Positions 35,612-47,285 of a stretch of DNA of 64,000 bases are shown here, one piece after another. The number at the start of each line of letters is the position of its first letter. Within the stretch, counting starts at the first letter, position 1. The stretch covers positions 1 through 64,000 of the forward strand of contig JAIVFH010000148.1 in the NCBI GenBank assembly GCA_025765595.1, read 5' to 3'. The notes beneath the pieces are model-generated. The model saw only the letters and a program-made list of their open reading frames with translations. It did no database searches and had not been told where the DNA came from. The stretch is from Obelidium mucronatum. Lineage: Eukaryota > Chytridiomycota > Chytridiomycetes > Chytridiales > Chytriomycetaceae. The position numbers and the translations under genes were made by a program.

Positions 35612-37576
35612 TCATAAATCTTCCATTCCAGCAGGAATGTATCCAGCAAATTCAAGCTGCAATACAACACGCAAGATGAACGCCAAGAATGTTGTGGCTT
35701 TGACGTGTTTATAATAATAAGCCATATTTAATTATTTTTTTTAAAAACAACTTGTATTTACCTCCTGCTACAAGACAAAGTCGTATTTGTGGGTAATTTC
35801 GTGACTCATTCGCATATACAAATGAGAGTACGAATAAAGATATAGCTGTACAATGCAGGAACTGACAAAACAGATTAAATTGATGACATCCCGAAAACAT
35901 AATGAAGCTCACCAACAACGAAATCAACCACCTCATTGTCACGGGCGCAAACTCAAACACAAGCAAACACAGATAATCATACACAACAACAGCCAACAAA
36001 AAGACCCCAAAAATCAAACTCAACTGCAAATAGATATCCTTCAAAAGAGCCTTCTTTTTAGCTTTCGTAATCTGTACGCTTCCGCCGCGACCACCACCAC
36101 CACCACCACCTTCACCACCAGCTTCAACCCCATTCCTCTCAAACACGGACCCCACCTTTTCAACTTGCGACACGTTCCCCACATGAATCAACAACGGATC
36201 TTCATCGTCATCATATTGCAACAAATCTCCAGTACTCCCCGCACCTCCTCCACCACCACCACTTTGCAAAGACTGCTGCCGATGCGCCATCACCATACCT
36301 AAACTCGTCATGCTTTCCATCAACCCAGCATCACCACCACCACCTCCACCACTTCCAACGCCCCCAAATTCCCCATTCACACCATACATTGTTGGATCCT
36401 CTTCAGCAGTAGCTCCTCCAGGATACCGACTTGCTCCATTATATTGACCACCACCACCACCACCGGCACCACCACCGGCGGCACTACCTTGCAAGCTACC
36501 GCGTCGAGAATAACTCCCAGGAACACCTTGTGGGATTTGCGTGTGCGTGATATATCGATTCGTTGAGGACGGCGGCGGGGGAGGCCCTGTATTGTTGTAT
36601 ACGGCTGCAGTGGGATTTGTGTTTGTGGGGAGATCATGATTTGTTGGTGGTGGGGCATTGTTGGCGGTGGTAGTAGTAGTAGCAGCAGCAGTAGCAGCAG
36701 TAGTAGTAGTCGAAGATATAGTAGTAGGAGGAGGAGGAAGAATGGCATCGAAAAAAGATGGAATAGAGCTACTACTACCACCCCAAACACTCCCCGCAGA
36801 CTTATCCGCAGCTGATAAATTCGCATTTGATCCTCGGAATTGTACCGTCGGTGTTTGTTTCTGGGTTCCAGATTTTGATATTCCCTTTGGTCCAATCGTT
36901 GTTGATTGAAGACGCGGTTGCTGTGTTGATGCCAAAGACGGAGAAATCAAAGACGTGATGGGTGGGAGTAGGGCCCCGCCGGCAAGTGGAGGACCACCGA
37001 GGGGCGGGAGATGGCTTGGGCCATTCATGGGTGTATACGTGTTTAGTTTTTGTGAGAGTGGGGGGATCGTGGATTGTAGTTTTTGAGCTTTTCGAAGCGC
37101 GGCTGGCATGTACTGTTGAATAAAAAAGGAAACAGTCAGAAAAAGTTTTTTGTATAGGAGAACAGGGTTATAAAAAACAGTTTTTTTTTTTTTTTTTTTA
37201 CATTGCTGTTTACAGCCAAAGACGCGTTTCTCGCACCCGCTGTCGATAGAAACGGGGTCGTCGGGTTGACGCCAGTCACAACACGCATCATCCCCACCAA
37301 ATCATCTCCATCGTCTTCATACTGTTTTGATCCACCTTGGGAATGAGGGCCTTGCATGAATCGCGCAAACATTGTTTCATCGTATTCTATTGTACTGGTT
37401 GTGTTAACAAAAAAAAAACATCAGAGTAATGTCAAATAACCCCTAGACTGATTTATACCATCTGATTCGTTGCTTTCAGTATCCGAGTTGGAATCTTGGG
37501 GGTCATTGGCTTCTTTTTCGAGAGTAGCGTCGAACGCGTTTTCGTCGCTGAAGGGATCTTTGACTTGTTCACTCAT
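35612..37576 (-). CDS. Membrane protein with long disordered N-terminus
   Basis: Four exons from ATG 37576. The first two encode an acidic N-terminus (MSEQVKDPFSDENAFD..., YEDDGDDLVGMM). The large exon (about 37109-35763) encodes a long low-complexity region rich in Pro, Gly, Ser, Thr and Asn with poly-Gly, poly-Thr and poly-Pro runs. Then come four or five TM helices (YLQLSLIFGVFLLAVVVYDY, MRWLISLLVSFIMFSG, HCTAISLFVLSFVYA). A last exon ends FLAFILRVVLQLEFAGYIPA. The layout (disordered half plus a small four-helix bundle) is seen in ciliary transition-zone TMEM proteins, among others, but I see no diagnostic motif. The SPAG8-like gene is divergent from it with a 75-bp gap. Confidence 0.6.
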
Positions 37577-37651
37577 TATTATTTATTATTATTTTTTTTA
37601 TTTTGATCTTGCATGATCGACTTTTCTAAATTACAAAAAAAAAATAAGAAA

Positions 37652-38585
37652 ATGACACACAAAGGAACAGACTGGAACCGTCATCACGGAGTCGGGTATA
37701 AAAACCTTCGAGCCCTCTCAAACCCACACACACTCTAACCACTTTCCTTTAAAAAAAAACCCCCACAACGAAACAAGTGAAACTCTACTTGAAAACTGGG
37801 TCGAAGAACGCGCTGTAAGCGACAAGATCTTGGAAGAACGTAAACAGTTTGCAGGCGTCAGTAAACGCGGTCACAAGGTATAAACAAGATTGTTTGCGGG
37901 GATTTTCTCCCTCCCTATTTAATTTGATCCCCCACTTCAAAGTTCCGAACGATTAACCTCCAACAACTGTTCTTTTTTTAATTAAGGATATTCTGATCCA
38001 TGATCCAAACTTGCGTGAAATCAGTACAACCAGTAAACTCGCATTTGCAATCTCTGCATCTCGATCAGATCCAAACAAGATTGAACGTGGGAAGAGAAGA
38101 CAGCTTGTAGAAGCCGAGTTGATGAAACGTGCAGTGTGAGTAGTATTGTTTTTTGTATGTAGTGTGTGTAAATCTTCAAATATCTGACCCTTTCCAATAG
38201 TCAAGAGTCCATGGAACCACCTGTAGACAGATCAGCCAAAGATTGGATTTCAACAAACCATAACGATTTCTCGACTCAGGCACCATTGTGCACGCTTGGT
38301 AAAAAAAAAAAATGATTCACATACATGGCCACACAAATAATCCTCTTAAAACTCCTCAAATACAAAGGAGTACAACCACCACCTTTAGATAAAACCGCTA
38401 AATACAGTCATCCCATCACGTTCTGGTCTGATCACGCGACGAAAGGATGTGGGACTGTGATTTGTTCGACATCCTTCACCGGAAAAGAAGAGCAATTCAA
38501 TTCTGAGGCTGGAATTCAGTTTGGTAAACACGCTGCCTTCTCGACTCCAATCAAGGAATTCAACAAGGGTGCAGTGAAGGAATGA
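37652..38585 (+). CDS. SPAG8-like axonemal protein
   Basis: Five exons: 37652-37695, 37778-37877, 37987-38135, 38201-38298 and 38389-38585. The spliced start reads MTHKGTDWNRHHGVGETLLENWVEERAV. The ETLLxNWxEERA block and the following RGHKDIL recall the NWQEERA...GHRGLL region of sperm-associated antigen 8, and the C-terminus has AAFSTPIKEF. SPAG8 is a ciliary microtubule-inner protein in animals. In a fungus it implies a flagellated zoospore. The first exon was chosen because the donor GG|GTATAA and acceptor AAG|T join it in frame to ETLLENW. Similarity is recalled, not computed. Confidence 0.6.
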
Positions 38586-38660
38586 TAATTTAATTGAAAT
38601 AAAGTAGAATAAAAATATTATTAATAAAAAGTATAAAAAATAAACTGAAAAAAAAAAAAA

Positions 38661-39642
38661 ATGAAGCTTGATTATGATGTTCTCAACAATGCCACATCCT
38701 TCATTGATGCCGTAAAAGACCGATGCTTGGACCTTCGATGTAAAGTTTTGTTGCTTCTGGTTGTTTTCTGATGAAGCGATGTGTGTGTGTTGTGTGTGTG
38801 GTGTTGGAGAACTACGCAAATGTTAACAATCACTGACGAACATACCAGCCCTCAAAATCCCAAAGATTGAAAACATTGCAGTAACAAGAGTAAGTTATTG
38901 AAATTCAGTTTTGGATAGAGCTCTATTATAGACTTAAAAAAAAAAAAAACAAAAACACTCACTCACTAGGACCTCAACGATACCATCGATCTCACAGACA
39001 ATGACCTCACTGTACTCACCGACTTCCCGCCAATGACCCGTTTGCGGTCATTGCTTGTCTCAAACAACCGAATTTCAACAATCTCGGAAACACTGCCGAA
39101 ACAGATTCCCAATCTTGAAAACTTGATTGCGAGCAACAACCAAATCATGGAGTTGGGAGATTTAAATGTATTGGCAGAATTCAAAGGGTTGATTCGGGTC
39201 GCATTTCTGGGGAATCCAGTATGTACAAGAAAGAATTACCGGGCATGGATTATTTTCAAGTGTCCGACAGTGAGAGTGATTGATTTCCGGAAAGTGAAGG
39301 ATGTGGTGAGTATCCATGTTGTATGTGTCTTTTCAATAACCAATCGAACACAAAAACAAAAAACCAAAGGAGCGCGTCGATGCCAAAGCACTGTTTTCTG
39401 GCTCGACGCAGGCGCACGCGCTCGCGTCTGAAACGGCAGCCAGAGTGACGACATTCACGCCCGGCGACGGCGTCCCGGCGGCAGCGGCCAAGCCGGCTCT
39501 CAAGCCGCACGCGGGGCCGTCGCCCGACGAGGCGCAGCGCATCAAGGCCGCAATCGAGTCCGCCGCGTCGCTGGAGGACGTTGCGCGCCTGAAGCGCCAG
39601 CTGGACGGCGGCAGCGTGCCGGCGGCGAAGAAGGCAAAATAA
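38661..39642 (+). CDS. U2 snRNP protein A' (LEA1/SNRPA1)
   Basis: Four exons (38661-38739, 38849-38889, 38970-39305, 39370-39642). LRR protein: LRSLKIPKIENIAVTR, DLNDTIDLTDNDLTVL, LLVSNNRISTISETLP and LIASNNQIMELGDL, then the LRR cap NPVCTRKNYRAWIIFKCPTVRVIDFRKVKDVERVDA. This cap sequence is diagnostic of U2A', which pairs with U2B'' on stem-loop IV of U2 snRNA in the spliceosome. The C-terminal exon is abruptly GC-rich and Ala-rich. The gene lies 46 bp from the next start codon. Confidence 0.9.
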
Positions 39643-39688
39643 AATAAAGTGAAAAATAAAATAAAATAAAATAAAAGAATTAAAAGAA

Positions 39689-40708
39689 ATGCGATTGAAA
39701 CCCCGCCAGCAGTTCCTCGCCGCGCTTGCGCTCCTCGCAACGCTGCCGCTGCTCTACTTTTTCCTCGGACGAAACATCGGCGAGAAGCCCGGCGAAGGCA
39801 AAGGCGACGCAGCGAAGCTCCAAGTGACTTCGACACAGCGGGTTGTCGTCTCGCTGACGTCGTTCCCCGGCCGCCTGCACCGCATCAACCAAACAATCCA
39901 CTCGCTCGGCATGCAGACACTCACCCCTGACCGCATCGTGCTGGCGATTCCAAAGGACGGCGTGGTGCGCTTCAAGAACAACTCTGAGACTACCACGCTC
40001 AACAGCGCGGATGCGGATCTGCTCAGGGATCTGCAGAGGCGCTTTCCGTTCCTGTTTGTGCACAAAACAACAGACTACGGATCGGCAACAAAGCTGCTTG
40101 GCGCGCTCGAGGTGGGTCGATGACGTGTGTTCAATATTCGGGATTTCACCAACTTGAGCCAGCTCGAAACAGATCCAGATACAATCATCGTGACCGTCGA
40201 CGACGACACAATCTACCACCCTTCCACTGTGCATGCCCTCGTGTCTGCATTGGAGGCACAGAAACATTCTCCCTCTCGCATCAAAGGACCAGTCTGCTTC
40301 GTGTGCCAATACTGGCCCAAATGGTGGTTTGCTGTGCTGCGGCAACAACAGCCTGGAATGTGTAAAGGATTCCTCAACGCTTATGCTGGTGCTGCATACA
40401 GAGTTTCCCACTTTACAACACTCTTTGAAGCTGGAGGAGATGATGGAGAAACTGCCTTGAAACATGCATTCGACCACTCTTCTTGGCCTGGTGTTCCTGA
40501 ACGTGAATGTCGCTTACATGATGATGTTTGGTTGTCTGGTGTCTTGTTCAAGACGAGTCGTGGTTTGATTCGGCCTCATGTCATTTCTCCTGGTTTTGAT
40601 TCGATTATTGGAGAAATGGGGAATACTCAGTTTTCAATCAATAGTGTAAAGAATACTGAGAAGGAATACAGGGATCCTTGTTTAAAGTTTTTTGATTATT
40701 TGCAATAA
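39689..40708 (+). CDS. Type II membrane glycosyltransferase-like protein
   Basis: Two exons (39689-40111 and 40163-40708). An N-terminal signal anchor (LAALALLATLPLLYFFLG) is followed by a stem and a GT-A-like domain: VVVSLTSFPGRLHRINQTI, PDRIVLAIP, and a DXD-type motif in IIVTVDDDTIYHP. Later it has GFLNAYAGAAYR and RECRLHDDVWLSGVLF, with an acidic pair as in GT2-type enzymes. Probably a Golgi glycosyltransferase; the sugar and acceptor are unknown. I used acceptor CCAG|CTCGAA because it alone keeps the frame (GALE|LETDPDT). The first exon is GC-rich, the second not. Confidence 0.7.
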
Positions 40709-41015
40709 AGTGGTTTCTTTGTATTTAAATATGCCGAAGGGGTCATTGCCGAAGGCGATGTATTCGTTTTGATGGCTCTCATTGTCTGCCTTTTCGGCGA
40801 TCGATGTGTTTATTTTTTTCTTGTCGTATTCTAGCTTATTCTTGAATTTCTTGTCTAATTGGCACCATATCTTGTGCCTTTTTCGGTTGAGTTTGGGTCT
40901 GAGCTTGGGGTTTTATAAATGACGCAGAATCGATTGGTTATTGCTCATTCGAAATCACGCTTCAAAAGCATAAAAGAGACCCACAATCCCAACCTTCTAA
41001 AACAAAAAAAAGGAG
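40709..41015. other. Intergenic with two GCCGAAGG repeats
   Basis: About 300 bp between genes on the same strand. It contains ATGCCGAAGGGGTCATTGCC and GAAGGCGATG near 40730-40760, which resemble the palindromic GCC/GGC repeats. A CATAAAAGAGACCC stretch about 40 bp before the next start could be core promoter. Nothing else seen. Confidence 0.4.
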
Positions 41016-41963
41016 ATGGCTAAAACAGTAATACAACCAACCTACTTCCTCGCCCACGGAAACCCCTTCTGGCTCGTCGAAAAGAACGGCGCCGGCCCCA
41101 CATTCCTCAAGAAACTCGGCAAACAAATCCTAAGCAGTCCTTCACCACCATCCTCCGTCTTGATCGTCAGTGCTCACTGGGAAACACATGATAGCGTCAA
41201 AGTGACCACCAATGAGACACACTCGCTTCTGTTTGATTATTACGGGTTCCCAAAGAACTTTTATGATATTAAATACCCGGCCAAAGGGGATCCCGCCATG
41301 GCTAAAGAAGCAATCGAGTTGTTGAAACGTGCTGGGTTCAAGGCCCAGCCAGAGACAGATCGCGGTTTAGATCACGGTGCATTCACTCCACTACTATACA
41401 TGTATTTATCTTTTTAGCGCCGTACCTCTTTACTCAATCTAATACAATTTGAGTCCAGGTTCCCCCAACAACAACTACCCATCGTACAACTCTCGTTACC
41501 AGTAACAAGCTCCCCCACAGAATACTACCGCCTCGGGGAATCCCTCCGCCCGCTCCGTTCACAAGGAGTCCTCATCCTCGGCGCGGGGTACCTTCTCCAC
41601 AACCTCAGAATCATGATCCCGAAAATGTCGCAGAACCCTAAAGAAACGGACCCGATTCTCCCGTGGGCGCAAGAGTTTATTAATGCGACACGGAACGCTG
41701 TTTTGGAGAGACGGCAGGGGAATGGACGACGCGATGCGGTTGTTGGGTTGTTTGGGAATGAACACTTTAGGATGGCGCATCCGACGCCAGAGCATTTTGC
41801 TCCTTTCGTTGTTGCAGCTGGCGCGGGTAGCAGTGGTAGCGGTGGTGGTGGCGGTGACGATACTGTCGAGTTGGTGCATGAATACTGGTTTGCGGGGTGC
41901 GAGAGTCAGGATTCTTACCGTTTCGGGAGCGTTCCTTTAGGAGGAGGATCAGATGAACTATAA
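41016..41963 (+). CDS. Extradiol dioxygenase, LigB/DODA family
   Basis: Two exons (41016-41401 and 41459-41963), about 296 residues. Landmarks of the class III extradiol family: PTYFLAHGNPF, SVLIVSAHWETH (metal His), FDYYGFPKNFYDIKYPA, RGLDHGAFTPLLYM (second metal His) and, in exon 2, LPIVQLSLP and HFRMAHPTPEHFAPFVVAAG (catalytic His). Such non-heme iron or zinc enzymes open catechol rings, for example DOPA to betalamic or muscaflavin precursors. The substrate cannot be told from sequence. It is a cytosolic enzyme with no signal. A Gly/Ser-rich insert (GSSGSGGGGG) near the C-terminus is unusual. Confidence 0.88.
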
Positions 41964-42052
41964 TCTATACCTTTGCATTGTTTTAAAAATAAACCCAATT
42001 GCTTAAAACTCTATTTCTGCTTTCTTTGTTTCTTTTTTTACTCTTTAAAAAA

Positions 42053-43485
42053 ATGGACCCTTCAATTGTTACACCACCTGTCAAAGAATACGAGAACATT
42101 GAGATTCAAGATGCCTCCGACCCTCGCGATTCTACAGGAACACTTGTCGTTGATTCTGTTTCTCCTCCTTTTTCGAAAGTATCGTCGGATTCAGCTGAGA
42201 TCGCAGAAACGCGTCGAGGAGGTGATTGTGTGGGAACAGGCCTACCTTCAACATATCGCCTTTTGAAACGTGAAGCCATGCCGGATTGGTACCAGGTAAA
42301 TAATAAAAAAACTTCATTCTGCCCACGTGTGTTTTTCTTTCTAAACGTTTGCTTCCTCCAAAGCATGAGAAGTTTATCTGGTCAGGCTACAGACCAATCA
42401 ACCCATCCATCAAAGCCTGTATTCTTTCCCTCTTTACCCACGTTCACAACGAAACCGGGAATATATGGACACATCTGATCGGCTCGATCCTGGTTATTGC
42501 TCTGACAGGATACACATGGGGCTATTTGTTTTGGAAACAAGGACTTGTCGGGGTCGACTGGCGCGATCATTTGATTGCCGCTGAACTGTAAGAATTGAAA
42601 ACTTAATCATACGTGGCTAATAATTCCCTTAACATCTTTTGATGAACAAAAAGGCATTTAAGCGTGATTTCGTGCTTCACATTCTCTACTCTATTCCACA
42701 CAATGTGTTGTCACTCGCAAACCGTGCATCGATCGTGTTTGAAGGCGGATTACGTGGGGATTGTTTTTCATATCGGTGGTTGCTTCTTGGCAAGCGTCTA
42801 TTATTTATTCTATTGCAACGAAACTCTACGGATAGTGTACATGAGTTTGATTTTTGGAACGGGCCTGGCAGTTGTTGAGTCTTTCCCTGTTTTTGCTTCT
42901 TCTTCTTGTGCTAAAACTTATTCAATCGACACACGTAATTAATCATAAAAAAGACCGTTACAAACTTGTCGAAACGGTTCTTGAAGCGTGAATACGCGAA
43001 ATTACGATTAGGCCTCTTTATTGCGTTTGGTATGATTGGGATAGTCCCGATTGCTCATGCTTGTGTCCTGTACGGGGTGAGTTATCAATCTCTTAAATAG
43101 TTATGAAAACTGACGTGTTTCCCATTCCAAGTTTCCATTCACCCAACGCGCTATTGGTCTCAACTACATCTTCCTGGTGGCACTCTCGAATCTCGGTGGA
43201 TCCATGATTTTCAACTTTCGTATTCCAGAGAGGTTTGCGCCTGGCGCCTTTGATTATTGGGTAACCCTCATTATTGAGCTATACTGTTTCCAAGATTTAA
43301 AAAAAAAATTGATTGTGTTCAGGGACAATCACATCAGATCATGCACGTGTGTATCGTGATGGGGGCGATATCGCATTACCTTGGGTTTATCCAAGCGTTC
43401 CAGTTTTGGCATTTCCGAAACGGAGATTGCGTAATTCCGTTGATTGAAATGGATCTTCAAGCAGCAAGTTCATCTGGATGGTAGT
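42053..43485 (+). CDS. PAQR/adiponectin-receptor-like (hemolysin III family) seven-TM protein
   Basis: Six exons. The cytosolic N-terminus leads to WSGYRPINPSIKACILSLF then HNETGNIWTHLIG, the hallmark PAQR motif. SCFTFSTLFHTMCCHS supplies the first metal-binding His, and the last exon has GQSHQIMHVCIVMGA with the HxxxH pair. Seven helices are visible. Fungal relatives (Izh2-type) take part in zinc, lipid and sphingolipid signalling and may act as ceramidases. Splice sites used: 42295/42364, 42587/42654, about 42874/42951, about 43079/43131 and about 43259/43322. The stop is 43483-43485. The repeat block R1 begins about 240 bp downstream. Confidence 0.85.
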
Positions 43486-43728
43486 AGCATTTTCAAAAAA
43501 TAAAATAATGTTCAATTCATTAAAATGTACATTACCCATTTTGATCACGCTAAATTCAACACTCTCTTTACAATCTTCTCGATAATCTCCTTTTTTTTTT
43601 GCATATTTTCCCAGGTCCAAATACTGAGTAAAATGTATAAGTTGATGCAGATTGCACTTGGACAAGAGTGGTGCAAGGCAGACGGACAGTATCCTCCAAA
43701 ACAAAACTTTCCCGTCTAGCCCTCTTGG

Positions 43729-44645
43729 GCCCCTGAGATCTCAAATGATGGGGGCATCATTCCACCTGAAGTATTGATTGCCGACCTGCTGGGCGGAGGA
43801 GCAGACATGTCAGAAATTTGTGTATTCCTCATGCCGCCAAAGCAACGTGGTGGGGTCTGACCAACCGCCCCCAGAATCAACGTCAACTGTCAATCACAGG
43901 CAAAACTGCTTCAAAAAACTTCCGCGACTTCAACTGTAGCACTGCAGGGTTTCCCAGGCTTGGAATTTGAGATAGATGATTTTTTTTTTTTTGCTTTTGT
44001 TGTGAGACGGTCAAATATCTTACAGCCCACTTGGCAAAAGTGCGTCGGAGCTGGGAGTCGTGTATTTTTTAGTTATTGCTCTAGCAATTACATTTTGGAC
44101 TTGGTTGGAAGTGACCACGAGGGGCTTGAGGACGACGTCGGACAATTCGGAATAGGACAGAACTGAATCTGGGATTGCCTTGATACACAAAGCTTGAGTT
44201 GTTTGGCCTGCAAAGTTTGTCAAAATCATTGATAAAAACCATTGGTTAATCACACCATCCTTGCTCAGTTTGTGGAAAATACTTGGCCGAATCCATTTCC
44301 GCTGGTGGGGGACAACCAACTCCCAACATATGAGCTATGAATACGAGTACGTTGCACTCTGTCACAACCAACAACAATCAGAAAAATATCTACATCAAAA
44401 CTTCAATTAAGATCTTTCACAATTCAACATGCAGGCATCAACTTCATTTTAGATTTAGAAAATATTTGGCAATCAGAGTCTCTCCTGACCAAAAGTAACA
44501 ATTGTTTGAGTTGGATGTATTTGGAGCATTCTGCTCAGAAATCTTTTTCTTTTATCAGGGGTGTCCACCATGTGGTTGTTGATTACAAAACAAGAATTAA
44601 TTAAATACCAATGGATAAATAACTCTATTCCCCTTCTTTTACTCT
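43729..44645. repeat. Repeat family copy R1 (decayed, internally deleted)
   Basis: From CCCCTGAGATCTCAAATGAT this block matches 44705-45100 (about 90% by eye over the first 230 bp). Its right part (44330-44645, ending TCTATTCCCCTTCTTTT then ACTCTACATGAA) matches 46770-46967 continued at 52506-52545. The ORF carried by copy R2 is almost entirely missing. It looks like an old deleted copy of the same mobile repeat. Confidence 0.7.
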
Positions 44646-46375
44646 ACATGAAAGCCCAAGAAAGCGCAATCCTTCCCAGTTCCAATCAGAGTAAAATGTA
44701 GACCTTTGGACCCCTGAGATTTCGAATGATGGGGCATCATTCCATTTGAAGTATTGATTGCCGATCTGCTGGGCGGAGGAGCAGATGTGTCAGAAATTTG
44801 TGTATTCCTTTTGCCGCCAAAGCAACGTGGTGGGTCTGACCAACCGCCCCCAGAATCAACGTCAACAGTCAATAACAGGCAAAACTGCTTCAAAAACTTC
44901 CGCGACTTGAACTGTAGCACTGCAGGGTTCCCCAGGTCTCTGCATGTTGACGTTGGCTTGCAATTTGAGATGGATGAGATTATCAGGAGTATTTCCCTTT
45001 TGTTGTGAGAGTGTGTCGGTGCCAACAGTTGAGTATTTTCAGTTATTGATAGAACAGTACCACTTGATACACGGTAGAAGAACCACGAGGGGTTCGAGTT
45101 GTAAATTCCACATACTTGCCAAACAGCGCATTCTCATGGATCCAATTCAGAATGAAAAGATTGGCAAAATGCTCTTTTTCAGTGTGAGGGTGCAAGTGGT
45201 AAGTTATTCGCAATTGCATAATTCCGCCAACTCAAATCCCATTTGCAAAACTCTTGAAAAGGGCAGTTGCTATTGGCTTCAATCAGAGAAATTCCTTGGT
45301 GAATATATTCCTTGTTGTCCATCGTCGTGATTGGCCCAAATTCATCAAACAGGATAGCATCTTCAATATCAGTTATGTGTGTCATTGCAGTAGTCCATGA
45401 TTGACCAGTCGAAATTGCAACTGGGGTGCCATGACGAACTGCATATTTCCGCAACGCAGCATCTGTAGTAACAGGAAAATCCAGAACACGACTATACAAT
45501 CTGTCAACATCATCCAAATAACGAGTTTCCACGTAAAGTTCAAATGGTGGAACCAACTTCCTCAAAATGAGTTCCAATTGCAAAGGAAACTGAAGCGCTC
45601 GAGTCAATGGACGCAGCTGCTCTAAAACAGGTGCGCCATAAGCTGCAGTATTGTGAAGGTGAGGGAGGATAGCCGGATATAGTTTAATCCAGTCACGGTA
45701 TTCTTGTAATGTCGCAAAAACTGCACTGCGGTGTTCAGAGTACGACGGAATCCACTTGTTGGTCATCAACAAAGGAAGTTGCTGGTTGACGTAAGGAACA
45801 AACGCACGGAGAATATCCATGTCTGATTCTTTTTTTTTGACAACCAGTGTGGTGCCTTCAAGTTCAACTTCCGCCTCAGGGCGGTTATGCTGGTGATTTT
45901 GGTGGGGAGTGGTGAAGTCCTCAGGGGGACCCCCTAATACACTTCCAGCTGGAAGTCTAACCGCAGGACGAAAACGTGGTGTGTACGACACTCCCCCAAG
46001 CACACGGCCCGAGGGAAGACGATGAGGGGGGGAATATGTGGTGCGTTGGTGTGGTACGGCACGGGTGGAGTGGCGCGGTGTGACAACACGGGTTTTATCT
46101 CCCATTAAGGCTTGCCAATCAGCTTCAGAAGCTGCGTCATCAATGTCTGTACTTGGCTCACGACGAATTGAAGATAGGTTAGGGTGACGACTCATTCCGG
46201 GGGTCACCCAAGGAGGATCATCATTCTGGAAAGTCTTGGTTTGAGGTAATCTTTCCGCAGCAGCCACAGCTTCAGAAAGGAGGTTTAACAATTGGGCCGT
46301 ATCCGGATGGATAGGTTCCAATGTTGTATACGGTTGGTTGTGTTGTTTGTTGGTGTCGTCACCACGTGTACTCAT
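44639..46375 (-). CDS. Gag-like hypothetical protein of repeat R2
   Basis: The main exon runs from ATG 46375 to about 45080. The N-terminal 170 residues are disordered and Pro/Arg-rich, with a repeated LPSGRVLGG/LPAGSVLGG motif. A folded region follows, with MDILRAFVPYVNQQLPLLM, EYRDWIKLYPAILPHLHN and NCPFQEFCKWDLSWRNYA, the last resembling the W..YD.xFR pattern of DIRS/gag-type capsid proteins. A second exon (from about 45000) would add CRDLGNPAVLQFKSRKFLK and end at 44639. The intron joining them is uncertain. Part of the second exon is also present in R1. Mobile-element origin is inferred from repetition; the gag assignment is weak. Confidence 0.4.
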
Positions 46376-46967
46376 TTTTGCCGAGAGAATGAATAAATTG
46401 ACCCCTCTATTTACTTCATTTCATTTCCCTGCCAATTCCTCATTCTTCCTCCTTTGCATACCATATTCTCTAACACGTCCACTAGTGCTGAAGAATAATT
46501 CTGAAATATATATACAGATATATTATGTCAAAAAATCAGATCTTCAATGCAAGTTACAAACCTTGATTGAAAGAACAACCTGCTGAATTGCTATTATTTG
46601 CGTCTGCACTCCAGAATCCAATAGCTTGAAACAGCAGAGTATTGGCTTAAGATGGACTTTTTGATCAGCGGCGTTTTTTCACCAGCACAGGTTGCTTAGA
46701 ATCAAAAAGCATTTGTTTTCAACAACGAAGCAAATTCAGAGTAGGACAGAGCTGCCAGCCAGTGAGCAACACCTGAGCTATGAATATGTGTATTCGCCGT
46801 CCCCACATTGGCAAATCAGAGTCTCTTCTGACCAAAAGTAACAATCGTTGAGAGTTGGATATATTTGGAGCTGGTCTGCTCTGAAATCTTTTACTTTTAT
46901 CAGGGGTGTCCACCATGTGGTTATTGATTACAAAACAAGGATAAACTAAATACCGATGGAAAAATAA
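44700..46967. mobile_element. Repeat family copy R2 carrying a gag-like ORF, interrupted by a transposon
   Basis: Left border at about 44700 (ACCCCTGAGATTTCG...). The right border lies beyond the inserted transposon, at about 52545: the sequence ...GGAAAAATAA at 46958-46967 continues as CTCTATTCCCCTTC at 52515 and matches the end of R1. The total is about 2.3 kb without the insert. No clear LTR or TIR was found for it. Type of element unknown; see the ORF at 44639-46375. Confidence 0.6.
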
Positions 46968-47285
46968 CAGGGGGGTGGTGATCCACACAAAAAGTTGGCA
47001 ACACACCCAAAGTGGCTGTCACCGGGGCTGCACGCTCTAAAACCAATAAATAAACTATCGCAAATATCAAAAATGATGATTGAAACATGTCCTTGCACGC
47101 TGGTGAAGAAATATTGAAACGGTCAATACAGGATTATATTTTATAAAAAATCGAAAAGAAATTAAAATGTATTGAGTAGATGGCACTATTCATCCTCAGC
47201 ATTTTGAAGACCGGAGTTCGATCCCACCCTTCGGCAACACTTTTTCAATTATTTTTAAAAACCAGAAAAGACTTTATTAAACAAA

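Noticed and set aside
43525..43719. Hydrophobic 64-codon frame after the PAQR gene
   Set aside because: The PAQR protein already ends at 43485 after the last TM region, and this frame runs to the R1 repeat border without family match.
47190..47250. Possible tRNA-Gln-like 3' half (TTTTGAA loop followed by GAGTTCGATCCC)
   Set aside because: A B-box-like GAGTTCGATCCC is present, but acceptor and D arms cannot be paired; it lies in the transposon 3' region and is not a tRNA I can support.
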